Positions 1 to 8,381 of a stretch of DNA of 34,887 nt are shown here, piece by piece. Both the position numbers and the translations under genes were made by a program. Origin of the DNA: Bacteroidales bacterium (GTDB lineage: Bacteria > Bacteroidota > Bacteroidia > Bacteroidales > JAQXIO01); contig JAQXIO010000021.1 of assembly GCA_029007825.1 (NCBI GenBank), forward strand, positions 1-34,887, read 5' to 3'. Numbering within the stretch: the stretch's first letter is position 1; each line of letters starts with the position of its first letter. Below the pieces are notes generated by a model. That model did not search any database, was not told the DNA's origin, and saw only the letters and a list, made by a program, of their open reading frames with translations.

Positions 1-856
1 CGGCAGAATCTTTTTTCAAAGCATACAAAGAGGCTATGAATAGTATTAAAATCAGAGGCAACCCCAATACAATCCAAATGCTACGGCTTCCGGATTCGGA
101 TCTCCACTCCTGCCATTTTTTCCACCAATCCAAACGATATACTATAATTAAAAAAGAGGGAATCAAAGCTGCCAGCCATGCCGAACGGCTTAAAGTAGAA
201 GGCAGAACCGCCAGCATCAAAGCGAATGAAACAACTCCTCCCCAAAACCAAAACGGATATTTCCGATTTGTCCCTTTTCGCTCATTATACTGTTTTAGCA
301 AAAAGTCAAGTAAAAGAGGAAATGCAACAGCTATATAGCCGGCAAATGGTCCGGGATTAAAAAAAGAACCGGTAATCCGATAATTCGGATTAAATGAGCG
401 ATTGATTCCATAGAGCTGGCTCATTCCAATCATGACTTCTATTATTGCCGTAACTATCAAAATAAACAGAAAAGCTTTTCTCAGACGAGGATATTCAGTA
501 AAAGAAAAACGCAAAAAGAACCAGAATGCAGCCAATTGAATCAACAGCCCCATTCGTTCGGGAGCAGGGTTTATTACTTCGTTATAGGTCAGAATACTCC
601 ATCCTATCCCCATTAAAACAAAAACGTCGGACGTGGAAAACGAAATAGGCCGTCTTTTTTTACCGAATAAAAAAAACAGAAAAGTTGCCGAGCCAAACAA
701 GGAGGACGTGTAACGGAACCAGTGCTCTTTAGCTATTAAAATTCCGTCATAAAGATGGGACGAAGTCATAAAGAGCGATACCAGAACTAATGTTCCGGAT
801 AAAAACAGAAGAAATTCTCCGGCTTTTACTCTATTTTTTTTAAAAAACGTTCCCAT
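1..856 (-). CDS. O-antigen ligase / polymerase family membrane protein (partial, C-terminus off left edge)
   Basis: An open frame enters from the left edge and is read leftwards from an ATG at 856, giving 285 residues with no stop. The protein is strongly hydrophobic, with about seven predicted membrane segments (for example residues 14-30, 54-64, 106-116, 127-145, 168-187, 203-218, 259-278). The segment ITGSFFNPGPFAGY (161-174) and SRSAWLA (223-229) resemble the conserved region of the Wzy_C/O-antigen ligase family of Bacteroidota. Members act in the inner membrane, joining or polymerising lipid-linked glycans. The start overlaps the end of the signal peptidase gene by 31 bp in the -1 frame, across a T6A8 tract, so translation is probably coupled. 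An ATG at residue 30 is an alternative start but would remove the first membrane segment. Substrate cannot be told; a protein O-glycan ligase is also possible. Confidence 0.8.
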   Translation of the reverse strand, partial: MGTFFKKNRVKAGEFLLFLSGTLVLVSLFMTSSHLYDGILIAKEHWFRYTSSLFGSATFLFFLFGKKRRPISFSTSDVFVLMGIGWSILTYNEVINPAPERMGLLIQLAAFWFFLRFSFTEYPRLRKAFLFILIVTAIIEVMIGMSQLYGINRSFNPNYRITGSFFNPGPFAGYIAVAFPLLLDFLLKQYNERKGTNRKYPFWFWGGVVSFALMLAVLPSTLSRSAWLAALIPSFLIIVYRLDWWKKWQEWRSESGSRSIWIVLGLPLILILFIASLYALKKDSA

Positions 857-1710
857 CTGAAAATTTTGTTGTTAGGTTCTACGGATTTCCACACAATCCA
901 GGCTTTACCTACGATATACTCCTCAGGCAAAGCCCCCCAATAACGCGAATCCTGAGAATTGGCAACATTGTCGCCTGCCATGAAATAATAATTTTTCTGA
1001 AAAGTATACTGGCTCAGAATTTCACCGTTCAGTTTAAAAATTCCATTTTCCTGTTTAACCGGATAACCTGTTTCAAACATAATAAGACGCCGGTAAAGCG
1101 CTATATTTTTATTATCGAGTATTACAGTGCTCCCTCTCCGGGGAAGATAAAACGGTCCGAATTCAGTAACATCCCATCCATTTATCCCTTCATACAACCA
1201 GTAAGGATATTCCGCCCTGACAGAGGGAAAACGCCTTTGCTCCCGCTCATTCCCCAATTTCTCAGATATGCCCTTAACTCCATAAATTCCTTTATGAACA
1301 AAAAAGGTATCACCGGGCAATGCAATGCAACGTTTTACATAGTATTTAAAGTAATCCATATGTAAAGTTGTATCCGTTTGATCCGGATAAGGGATATTAA
1401 AAACCACTATATCGTTTCTTTTCAGTGTTCTCCAACCCGGCATCCGGTTAATATTTACCTGCCCACCTTTTACCGAAGTCAACAAATCAAAAATCCTTGC
1501 ACCGGGAATCATCTTATTTACCAAGATATAATCTCCCTCAGTAAGAACAGGTTCCATCGAATCACTCGGAATCTTAAACGAAGCAAAGCAAAACAATTGC
1601 AATAACAAAACGGAGAAGTAAAATATACTGCCCCCAAAAAGTATATCTACCCATCTTTTTTTCAGAAAGAAAAATATGTTTTTCAATTGTTTTATCGGTT
1701 TAGCGCACAT
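826..1710 (-). CDS. lepB: Signal peptidase I
   Basis: 294 residues, a type I leader peptidase that removes signal peptides of exported proteins on the periplasmic side of the inner membrane. A single N-terminal membrane segment spans about residues 22-44. Family boxes are all present: SDSMEP with nucleophile Ser51, YVKRCIALPGD with the general-base Lys126, and the C-terminal GDN...SQDSRYWG box. About 75 residues separate the catalytic Ser and Lys, with a segment around 68-97 that is longer than in E. coli LepB. The ATG overlaps the last 11 bp of the upstream DUF1573 gene, and the 3' end overlaps the ligase-family gene by 31 bp, so all three are probably one operon. A housekeeping copy presumably lies elsewhere; this one may be dedicated to products of its locus (inference). 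Confidence 0.93.
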   Translation of the reverse strand: MCAKPIKQLKNIFFFLKKRWVDILFGGSIFYFSVLLLQLFCFASFKIPSDSMEPVLTEGDYILVNKMIPGARIFDLLTSVKGGQVNINRMPGWRTLKRNDIVVFNIPYPDQTDTTLHMDYFKYYVKRCIALPGDTFFVHKGIYGVKGISEKLGNEREQRRFPSVRAEYPYWLYEGINGWDVTEFGPFYLPRRGSTVILDNKNIALYRRLIMFETGYPVKQENGIFKLNGEILSQYTFQKNYYFMAGDNVANSQDSRYWGALPEEYIVGKAWIVWKSVEPNNKIFRWERFLKKIE

Positions 1711-2560
1711 CTCCTGTTACTGTCAATTTTACCGGTTGTACGGTATTTCCGAATATATTCACATTTTCGGTAAATCGCCCTCTTACCTCTTTCTTTATTT
1801 CGACAAATACCGTTGCCGTTTCGCCCGGCATAACTACTTTATCCGTAAAAATCATATCCGTACAATCGCAATCCGGTACTGCACCCTCAATTGTATAGGG
1901 ATAAGTTCCGAAATTTGCCATTTCAAAAGCAATGCGTTTCCTTTCATTCAATTGTAAAATACCGACATCGAGCGTTTCCGCAATAAGATGTATTTCGGTT
2001 AATGAATCGCCGTCTGTTTCATTAGAGGAGGACTGTTCTATTTCTTTCAGATAAAGTTCACCAATACGGGGATTATTTATCGGATTTCCAACGATAAGCA
2101 CTTTATTGTTCGCATCCAACAAAAATGACCGGAACATCGATTCTTTGGGGAAATGATTGAGATTATCCAGTTCCTTTTCTTTATTAAAACAAATCGGAAA
2201 ATCGCACTGATGCTCTTTTAGTTGAAAAATAATATCTTCGATATTCTTCGGTGAAACAAAAAACAAAAACGAAACTTTTCCTCGATTCACAGAATCGACA
2301 GACTGCATAAAATTTTTCCATAAACGAGGCTTTAGCTGACATGCCGAACAACCTGCCGAATCAAGATATAACAATACTTTATAATCAACGTTATCGTGTT
2401 TAACATCGACCGTATCACTTCCATAACGGACAAAAACAGCATTTTCCGGAAAGAGAATCTCTTTTCCCTGCCATGATTTTACCTGTTCTTCTATCTCCGT
2501 TCTTTTTTTTAAGTTACAAGAAATAGCAAGAAAGAAAAAACACATACAGATATATTTCAT
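1700..2560 (-). CDS. Lipoprotein with thioredoxin-like domain and C-terminal DUF1573
   Basis: 286 residues. The N-terminus is a short lipoprotein signal with lipobox LAISC (acylated Cys15), so the mature protein should be membrane-anchored and extracytoplasmic. Residues about 58-170 look like a thioredoxin fold with a redox-type pair C71-S-A-C74 after the strand KVLLYLDSAG. Residues about 195-284 match DUF1573, an Ig-like domain common in Bacteroidota, with the characteristic PDCDCT segment, the PGE turn and a closing VTGDV strand. This two-domain layout is frequent in Bacteroidota next to LepB-like peptidases. Possible roles are thiol-disulfide exchange or a structural scaffold; the substrate is unknown. 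The stop overlaps the lepB start by 11 bp. Confidence 0.85.
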   Translation of the reverse strand: MKYICMCFFFLAISCNLKKRTEIEEQVKSWQGKEILFPENAVFVRYGSDTVDVKHDNVDYKVLLYLDSAGCSACQLKPRLWKNFMQSVDSVNRGKVSFLFFVSPKNIEDIIFQLKEHQCDFPICFNKEKELDNLNHFPKESMFRSFLLDANNKVLIVGNPINNPRIGELYLKEIEQSSSNETDGDSLTEIHLIAETLDVGILQLNERKRIAFEMANFGTYPYTIEGAVPDCDCTDMIFTDKVVMPGETATVFVEIKKEVRGRFTENVNIFGNTVQPVKLTVTGDVR

Positions 2561-2573
2561 AATCGGCCTTTTT

Positions 2574-2621
2574 TAATTAAAAAAATATTCCGATGCTTCC
2601 CTGTTTCCCGGTAAAAGCATC
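2574..2621 (-). terminator. Possible weak terminator or attenuator
   Basis: Reading the minus strand, GATGCTT (2621-2615) pairs with AAGCATC (2598-2592) across a 16-nt loop, followed after a few bases by a T-rich tract (2586-2580). It lies between the transglutaminase-like gene (stop at 2661) and the DUF1573 gene (start 2560), only 14 bp from that ATG, so it could end the first transcript or attenuate the downstream genes. The stem is short. Confidence 0.35.
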
Positions 2622-2660
2622 AAATACGTTCAATATATATCTTAATTAACGGCACAATTC

Positions 2661-4580
2661 TTACCAGAAATTCTGTTCGCCGTTTTCATTCATAAAGATG
2701 CGTTCCTGCACTCCGGCGTTATATCCTTTTAACAGAAATATGGCATTCGACGGTATATTCTTCCAATGTAAAACAAAATCATCGGCTGTTTTTTTTCCTA
2801 ATGAATGCCAGCCCAAATCAAAATAGAATAACTCGTATAATGCATTCTTCTCTACATTATTCAGATTGTTTCGTGGTAATACGCCAACTTTAGAAAGATT
2901 GGCTACCGTATTTTCACCCATATCAATAGCAACCCATTTGTCTTCGTCACTGATATAATTGGTACTATTCAAGTCATCACATAACTTATTTAAGGCCGCC
3001 GTATCAACGGCATTTTTATTCGTATAATAAGAGGTCGTTAAGCTATTTTTCCCAGACGAATCTTTTGTCCAAAAATGTAATTCGGCGAGATTGAGCGAAT
3101 TACCTTCTGCCGGCAGATATCTGTAAAAGCGGAATCTCTGGTGTTCCGGAAGCTGAAATTCATAATAACTTCGTATTTTCTCCAGATCGGCAGTCGCTAA
3201 AGTTACAGCATTACGGAACATTCTGTCGTCAGAACCTTGTACGGAAGCTTGAAATACCTGATTAAAATACGGATATTCATCATAAAGAATCGGATATTTC
3301 CGGCGTATAACAACCGAATCATTTCTCTCTCCCGGATTAAATATGCTTATTACCGTGCCCGATTTATCAAGAGCAAAAGGATTTCCCAACGGAACAAAAG
3401 CCTCTCTGGCTTTATCGTAAGAACCGAAAAAAAATAAAATTTCAGTAGTCAGTAAAAGATCATGCAAATAAACAGAATCATTCTTGATCTCCGGACAACA
3501 AAGAGGTACGATTTCTTCACCAATGCCAAAACTGCAAAGGTAAAGATCGCCTTTCCATTTTTTCGAAGGTAAAGGTACTACGGCACTCTTCATATTGAAA
3601 TGATGTGCATATTGTGCCGTCACGTCCTTTATATACCTGCTCTTGTAACGAGAGTAAAACCGATTTATAAAACTCTGAGGTTGCCGGGCAAACTCATCGC
3701 GATATATCTTTACACCATCATAAACATACGTGTCCATCGTTCCATCCAGATTCATGAGGAAGCTAACGACATGCCCTCTCCCATCGTTCGTAAGCACCGA
3801 TCCGATATGGCTTCCTGGATAACGGGCAAATTGTAAATTAAAATCCAGAGCAACGGGCAAACCTATTGCTCTTCCGGCTAAGCCAATCAGGATATTCCAT
3901 TTATTACAATCACCAGTAGGATAATAATAATAATCGGTGACCTTAATATAAGGCAACGGACTTAAATATGCCGCTGTACGTGCATAAAAGCGGGTCGCCA
4001 ACGCATCACAGACAAGTAACGGATCCGTAATTCCGTTTTGTTGAAGAGAATCGGTAAACGGCTGCAATTCACGTATAAAGAAACTTCTCCAGTTATTGCA
4101 AAAAGGTTCGTTCTCAAAACGATAAGGCAAAATATAAGCACAAAATTCTTGAAACGTAAGATGTTTAGCCCAAGGCCTTTGCCATGCTTCAAAAGCCAAA
4201 TCAACATTATTTATAAGATCTTGTGAAGTAACAATAGCCGTATCCGGTATAAACTTCTCATGAACGGGAGGGTATCCGATATCTGTCAGATAATCGTGCT
4301 TAAAATCATAATCTTTTCTTTCTGCCAGATTATACACGATACGATAACGCTCTACAAATTTATCGCATCGCATGGGATCAGTCCCAAATTTATTATCCAT
4401 GTTATGCAGGAGAAACAGAAGGGCTTTTCGTTTCAAAGAGTCTTCGGGTGCAGAATAATGCAATAACGCTTCCGCATATTTCTTCTCCATATGTTTGGTT
4501 TCATTACCAGAACAAGCAGAAAAAAACAGGAAGCATAAAAGACAGGCTGCCTGAAAATGTGTATTCAGCATGTTTTTCAT
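2661..4580 (-). CDS. Transglutaminase-like superfamily lipoprotein
   Basis: 639 residues, beginning with a lipoprotein signal (lipobox FSAC, Cys23). A region around 205-300 fits the transglutaminase/protease-like fold: YYYYPTGDCNKWN places the expected nucleophile Cys225 after GD, followed by the GLPVAL element, then His258/His270 and the D in NLDG as candidate triad partners. The long N-terminal (30-200) and C-terminal (330-639) parts match no domain I can name; the latter is strand-rich and probably beta-sandwich-like. Many such proteins in Bacteroidota are cell-surface or periplasmic peptidases or cross-linking enzymes. It is 100 bp upstream of the DUF1573-lepB-ligase genes on the same strand and is probably part of the same envelope locus. 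No clear promoter was found upstream, only a tandem TTGTATCAAA motif. Confidence 0.7.
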   Translation of the reverse strand: MKNMLNTHFQAACLLCFLFFSACSGNETKHMEKKYAEALLHYSAPEDSLKRKALLFLLHNMDNKFGTDPMRCDKFVERYRIVYNLAERKDYDFKHDYLTDIGYPPVHEKFIPDTAIVTSQDLINNVDLAFEAWQRPWAKHLTFQEFCAYILPYRFENEPFCNNWRSFFIRELQPFTDSLQQNGITDPLLVCDALATRFYARTAAYLSPLPYIKVTDYYYYPTGDCNKWNILIGLAGRAIGLPVALDFNLQFARYPGSHIGSVLTNDGRGHVVSFLMNLDGTMDTYVYDGVKIYRDEFARQPQSFINRFYSRYKSRYIKDVTAQYAHHFNMKSAVVPLPSKKWKGDLYLCSFGIGEEIVPLCCPEIKNDSVYLHDLLLTTEILFFFGSYDKAREAFVPLGNPFALDKSGTVISIFNPGERNDSVVIRRKYPILYDEYPYFNQVFQASVQGSDDRMFRNAVTLATADLEKIRSYYEFQLPEHQRFRFYRYLPAEGNSLNLAELHFWTKDSSGKNSLTTSYYTNKNAVDTAALNKLCDDLNSTNYISDEDKWVAIDMGENTVANLSKVGVLPRNNLNNVEKNALYELFYFDLGWHSLGKKTADDFVLHWKNIPSNAIFLLKGYNAGVQERIFMNENGEQNFW

Positions 4581-4908
4581 AGGATATTACACAATAAAGA
4601 GATGTTTGCGTAGGGCCAAAAATCCTTGTGCACGAAAATACACTTTTTTAAGAAGCAACACGAATTAATCTTGTATCAAAATTGTATCAAATTAAAGATT
4701 TCAGCTCAATAGAATAGAACTATGTAAAGTACTCTTTTTCAGAGATCCGGACTATAGTAAAGTTTTCAATACAAATTATTCTTGTTTTCACATAACCAGT
4801 TTTTTATATAATAAAGTACAGTTTGTCAAACAAACTGTTTTGATTCCTATTAGACAAAAAAGGAGGGGTACTACGGAATTGCAGTACCCCTCGGTGCAAG
4901 AAGAAACA
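4581..4908. other. Intergenic region with tandem 11-bp motif and a small hairpin
   Basis: 328 bp between the transglutaminase-like gene and the glutaminase gene, both on the minus strand. It holds the glutaminase terminator (4855-4892), two copies of TTGTATCAAA at 4671-4680 and 4682-4691 (11-bp period), and an 8-bp perfect inverted repeat ACAGTTTG/CAAACTGT (4818-4838). No convincing TAnnTTTG promoter box faces the transglutaminase-like gene. No ORF here looks real. Confidence 0.5.
4855..4892 (-). terminator. Rho-independent terminator of the glutaminase gene
   Basis: A 10-bp perfect stem (4863-4872 with 4883-4892, core GGGGTAC/GTACCCC) with a 10-nt loop is followed on the minus strand by a T tract (complement of the A run at 4856-4861). 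It starts 17 bp beyond the glutaminase stop. Confidence 0.85.
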
Positions 4909-5877
4909 TTATTCAAAAACAATCTCACCTCTATTCTTCCCGAATATATTGAGACCAAGCGAGTTCATAATGTATTTAATTGCCAATTGTGCACGTACGG
5001 AATTGCCGGAGCCATCAAGAGGAGGTGCGAAAGCTGCAATACCGAACACGCCCGGCAAAACGCCCATTACACCACCGCCTACTCCGGTTTTTGCCGGTAT
5101 TCCGGATGTATAAAGCCAATCACCTGTATGTTCATAGAAACCTACCGTCGCAATCAGCGATACAATTTTGGATGCCAGTGTCGGATCAAAAACCTGCGTT
5201 TTCGTAACAGGATTAAGCCCGTCATTTGCCAATGTAGCCCCACATACGGCTAATTGCGATGCAGTAATTCCGAGAGAACACTGACGAGTATACAGATCGA
5301 GTGACATATCCGGGTCATCGTATATACGATTATAATTTTTCAATAACCATGTTATCGACTTATTATTGAAATTGGTCGCCGTTTCCGACTTATACAGTTC
5401 ATCCAACAATTTCGGTGCACTACCTGCCAGCTGCGTAATATTATTCACTATAGCTTCCCATTTCTTAGCCGAATCGCCTACCGGTTTCACCATGCTGCAT
5501 GCTGTTATAGCACCTGCATTTACTAAAGGCGTAGAAGGATGATCATTTTCCAGCAAAATTGCAAAAATCGAATTGAAGGGAAGTCCTGTAGCATCAGCTC
5601 CGATCTTATTCAATAATTCTTCGGCTCCCCATTGGTTCATCACCAAAGCAGCCGTGTGTACTTTCGATACGGATTCAATGCCGAAAACGTATTTCGTATC
5701 ACCGATTTCAATCAGTTGCCCGTTCGGCAGACAAACCGATATACCGAAAAGATCGGAAGGTACATTTGCCAGAAACGGGATGTAATCGGCATTTTTTCCA
5801 TCTTTGTTATCTTTAAATTTATTATAGGCCTCATTAACAGCCTGTTGAATTTTTGAAACAGAAATTTTTGTAATCAT
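4909..5877 (-). CDS. glsA: Glutaminase
   Basis: 322 residues, matching the usual length of the serine-dependent beta-lactamase-fold glutaminase family (GlsA/YbaS). It hydrolyses L-glutamine to glutamate and ammonia in the cytoplasm. Visible motifs: the catalytic S-x-x-K element ESVSK (Ser69, Lys72), the STPLVNAGAI segment, a Tyr/Gln region TRQCSLGITA, and the late GIPAKTGVGGGVMG loop that lines the active site. It has no signal peptide. It stands alone, ending in a strong terminator and separated from the diverging outer-membrane gene by 395 bp. In gut bacteria such enzymes contribute to nitrogen supply and acid tolerance; which applies here cannot be read from the sequence. Confidence 0.95.
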   Translation of the reverse strand: MITKISVSKIQQAVNEAYNKFKDNKDGKNADYIPFLANVPSDLFGISVCLPNGQLIEIGDTKYVFGIESVSKVHTAALVMNQWGAEELLNKIGADATGLPFNSIFAILLENDHPSTPLVNAGAITACSMVKPVGDSAKKWEAIVNNITQLAGSAPKLLDELYKSETATNFNNKSITWLLKNYNRIYDDPDMSLDLYTRQCSLGITASQLAVCGATLANDGLNPVTKTQVFDPTLASKIVSLIATVGFYEHTGDWLYTSGIPAKTGVGGGVMGVLPGVFGIAAFAPPLDGSGNSVRAQLAIKYIMNSLGLNIFGKNRGEIVFE

Positions 5878-6272
5878 AATAGTTCCTTTAAAATGAATCT
5901 CTTTTTACTACTACTAACTCTTCATGCTCCTCTTTAGTTTAAGGTTATAAAGACTTTTAACATCCTGCTTTTTAGACAGGTACGTTAACCATAAATTATT
6001 GAATATAACTTTTGCAAGCTTGATTATATTGAATTTGTATTAATAAATTATTAATTTTGTAGCGCTTTTTCGGGAATGCAAACATATTTTTGGAGAAAGT
6101 GTTTAGTTTCCAGGAAAAAGGTTATAATCGAAGGTATAACATCCCCGATCTCATCTGACTTATTGCAGATTCTTTTTTATCTTTTTCCAAAATGGACTAG
6201 AGACTCCGCACTTTCTTTTAATGTTCACACCAAACAGACCATACCGGAGCTTATGGTCATTTTGTTTAAATT
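5878..6272. other. Divergent intergenic region and 5' leader
   Basis: 395 bp between the diverging glutaminase and outer-membrane barrel genes. It carries a good plus-strand promoter (6029-6059) that would give the barrel gene a leader of about 200 nt. I found no clear TAnnTTTG box for the glutaminase. A 66-codon frame (6076-6276) lies inside the leader and overlaps the barrel gene's ATG by 4 bp (ATGA); its composition is not convincingly protein-like. Confidence 0.5.
6029..6059 (+). promoter_or_regulatory. Bacteroidota-type promoter for the barrel/BACON genes
   Basis: TTG at 6029-6031, a 20-nt spacer and TAATTTTG at 6052-6059 match the consensus TTG/TAnnTTTG. Transcription would start near 6066. 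Confidence 0.6.
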
Positions 6273-6986
6273 ATGAAGCATAGCATTATTCTTTTGTTGT
6301 TGTGTGCCGGCATGTTTTTCCAGCTTTCGGCACAAGAAGAGTCACAATCCAGATTACGTAAAAGGTACGTTAACTTCAATTTTGTGAATCAGACTTTTAC
6401 TCCTGCTTCCGGTTTTCTCGATACCGATCAGGGACTTAAAAGCAATTTCGGGGCGGCCATAACTGTTGGGCGAACTTTTTATCTGCACAAAAAACCTTTG
6501 GCAAAAATGATCCGTATAGGACTTGATGCTACTTGGTTTGACTTGAACTACACAAACTACAAACTATTATATAAATATTCACCAAGCAATTCGGACGGAT
6601 ATGAAGACGAATCTTACAGTTTCCATCAGGCCGAAATCGCCATGCAGGTAGGACCGTCGATTTCCGTCAATCCCATTAGCAAGATGAATATTCATGCCTA
6701 TTTCCGTTATGCACCCAGTTTTTCCGCTTTATACAACGGGGATGGCATTTACGGAAACTATGCCACTTATTTCGTTACCGGTGCTGCTGTTTCATATGGG
6801 GTAATAGGACTAGGTATCGAGGCCAGATTCGGAAATTGCAAATACAAAGAGTTCGGAGGCGGTGGCGACGACGATGAAGGAGATTACGGTGATTACGACG
6901 ATAATTACGACGACGAACCCGCAACAACACCTTCATTCAAATCAAAATTCTCAGGATTAAGATTTTACATCAGCTTCAGATTATAA
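6273..6986 (+). CDS. Outer-membrane beta-barrel protein with acidic C-terminal insert
   Basis: 237 residues. Residues 1-20 are a signal peptide ending LSA with cleavage before Gln21. The rest shows alternating strands typical of a small outer-membrane barrel and ends in a strand closing with FRL. Just before the last strand there is a remarkable Gly/Asp/Glu/Tyr-rich stretch (195-215) with eleven Asp, which would sit in a loop and could bind divalent cations (inference). No named family is recognised beyond the general outer-membrane-barrel class. It is followed 15 bp later by a BACON lipoprotein gene, so the two are probably co-transcribed and may act together on the cell surface. Confidence 0.75.
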   Translation: MKHSIILLLLCAGMFFQLSAQEESQSRLRKRYVNFNFVNQTFTPASGFLDTDQGLKSNFGAAITVGRTFYLHKKPLAKMIRIGLDATWFDLNYTNYKLLYKYSPSNSDGYEDESYSFHQAEIAMQVGPSISVNPISKMNIHAYFRYAPSFSALYNGDGIYGNYATYFVTGAAVSYGVIGLGIEARFGNCKYKEFGGGGDDDEGDYGDYDDNYDDEPATTPSFKSKFSGLRFYISFRL

Positions 6987-7001
6987 TATGAATTAATAGT
7001 T

Positions 7002-8255
7002 ATGAAAATGAAAAGAGTATTACTGAATATATTTACAGCGGTTTTTATGTGTATATGCATGACTGCCTGCTATACCAATATTATCGAAGACTTCGGTGAC
7101 GGCGGAGACGGCGGTAACGGAGATGGTGGAGACGGAAGCTACTATAACGACTTTGTTTTTTCTAATGAAGAAGATTTAAATCAACTCATTTTTGCGGATG
7201 AACAAATAATTACGGTTTCTTTTTATGCAAAAACAGAATGGAGAGCGACGGTTGAAGATCAAAGAGTAAAAAGCTGGGTGTCTATCGAACAAACAGAAGG
7301 CAGGCAAGGTGATTTTACTCTTCAAATCTATATAGATAAAAATACTACAGGTTATGACCGAAATGCGTATATATCACTTTCCAACGGGAACGAGTATATA
7401 CCGATTAACATCGAGCAACAATCGGTAAATGAAATGGGATATACCCCGGAACCAGATGCACCGGTAGTTTATGCAAACTATGTCAATAAAATTATCAGAT
7501 ATATTTCCATTAACGGAACGATACAACAGGATTTCAGGCAGGAATGGATTTTTGATTATAATCCGGAAACCAATATGATCGCCGGAATTTGGGGTGACGA
7601 CTACAGCATAAGTTCAGACGGGACCGAATCTACCGATCGTTCTGCAGAAATCAGAGCTGATTATTTCGATGATATGCTCACTATCAATGTTGCGAATTTC
7701 CAATACGGAGCAAGCGGATATTATGAACTTTTTTCTACACTTTATAAGCAGTGTCAGATCAACTCGAAAAATTTTATCAAATATGAATATACTACACGCG
7801 AATATTACCATAATGATGGAGGAACCTCGCACGATGAGCAAATTTCAGACTATTTTTATGTAGAAGATTATCTAAAACAAAGCTATAGCGATTTTTATAA
7901 ACAACGTTTCGTATGGGAGAACGGGAATCTGTCGGAATATGGAAATTTCGAACCTCTCGACGATTATTTCAATCCTATTCAGAAACGGCTTTATACATCG
8001 AATGCCAACGATAATACAAACATCGATTTAAACCAGATAACAAAGATTACGGAAGATGCTTCCTTACTATTAGGAGTTTATGGTAAAAGAAGTCAAAATC
8101 TCGTCTCGGAAATCGTAAACGAAGACGGTAGTAAAATTGAGTGTCAATATGAATTCGATCATCTCGGTAGAGTAGCGAAAATTACAACTATTCAATACTT
8201 ATTCGACGGTAGTAAAGATGCGACGGAGAATATTTATGAAATACAATATAAATGA
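7002..8255 (+). CDS. BACON-domain lipoprotein
   Basis: 417 residues. The lipoprotein signal has Cys23 after the CMTA segment. A Gly/Asp linker (residues 32-46, repeats of GDGGDGGNG type) follows, then a BACON-like Ig domain (about 56-141) with the typical W-x-A/W-V-S-I strands and a closing INIEQQS. The remaining 275 residues are strand-rich without a named domain; the last 60 (ECQYEFDHLGRVAKIT) resemble the recurring strand pattern of cell-surface YD-type or DUF4595-like proteins. Such proteins are usually surface-exposed and often bind glycans or mucin in gut Bacteroidales. The gene sits 15 bp after the barrel gene and ends before a shared terminator. The exact ligand is unknown. Confidence 0.82.
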   Translation: MKMKRVLLNIFTAVFMCICMTACYTNIIEDFGDGGDGGNGDGGDGSYYNDFVFSNEEDLNQLIFADEQIITVSFYAKTEWRATVEDQRVKSWVSIEQTEGRQGDFTLQIYIDKNTTGYDRNAYISLSNGNEYIPINIEQQSVNEMGYTPEPDAPVVYANYVNKIIRYISINGTIQQDFRQEWIFDYNPETNMIAGIWGDDYSISSDGTESTDRSAEIRADYFDDMLTINVANFQYGASGYYELFSTLYKQCQINSKNFIKYEYTTREYYHNDGGTSHDEQISDYFYVEDYLKQSYSDFYKQRFVWENGNLSEYGNFEPLDDYFNPIQKRLYTSNANDNTNIDLNQITKITEDASLLLGVYGKRSQNLVSEIVNEDGSKIECQYEFDHLGRVAKITTIQYLFDGSKDATENIYEIQYK

Positions 8256-8326
8256 AATGATCAACCGATCAATCTATATTGTACCCGAAATAAATACAAC
8301 CGGATAGCTCTTTAAGAGCCGATATA

Positions 8327-8368
8327 AAAAGCGGGAATATTTAAAATAAAAATTCCCGCTTTATTTTC
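8327..8368. terminator. Bidirectional terminator between convergent genes
   Basis: A stem of about 11 bp around GCGGGAAT/ATTCCCGC (8328-8338 with 8352-8362) is flanked by A and T tracts on its two sides, so it can serve the BACON gene (plus) and the nucleotidyltransferase gene (minus). Confidence 0.75.
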
Positions 8369-8381
8369 TAATCTCGTATTT

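Noticed and set aside
36..338. Plus-strand 100-codon frame
   Set aside because: Lies antisense to the ligase-family gene, which has clear membrane segments and family motifs.
6076..6276. 66-codon frame starting 10 nt after a predicted transcription start and overlapping the barrel gene by ATGA
   Set aside because: The overlap is suggestive of a leader peptide, but the composition shows no signal peptide, domain or codon bias; chance is more likely. Kept as part of the leader description.
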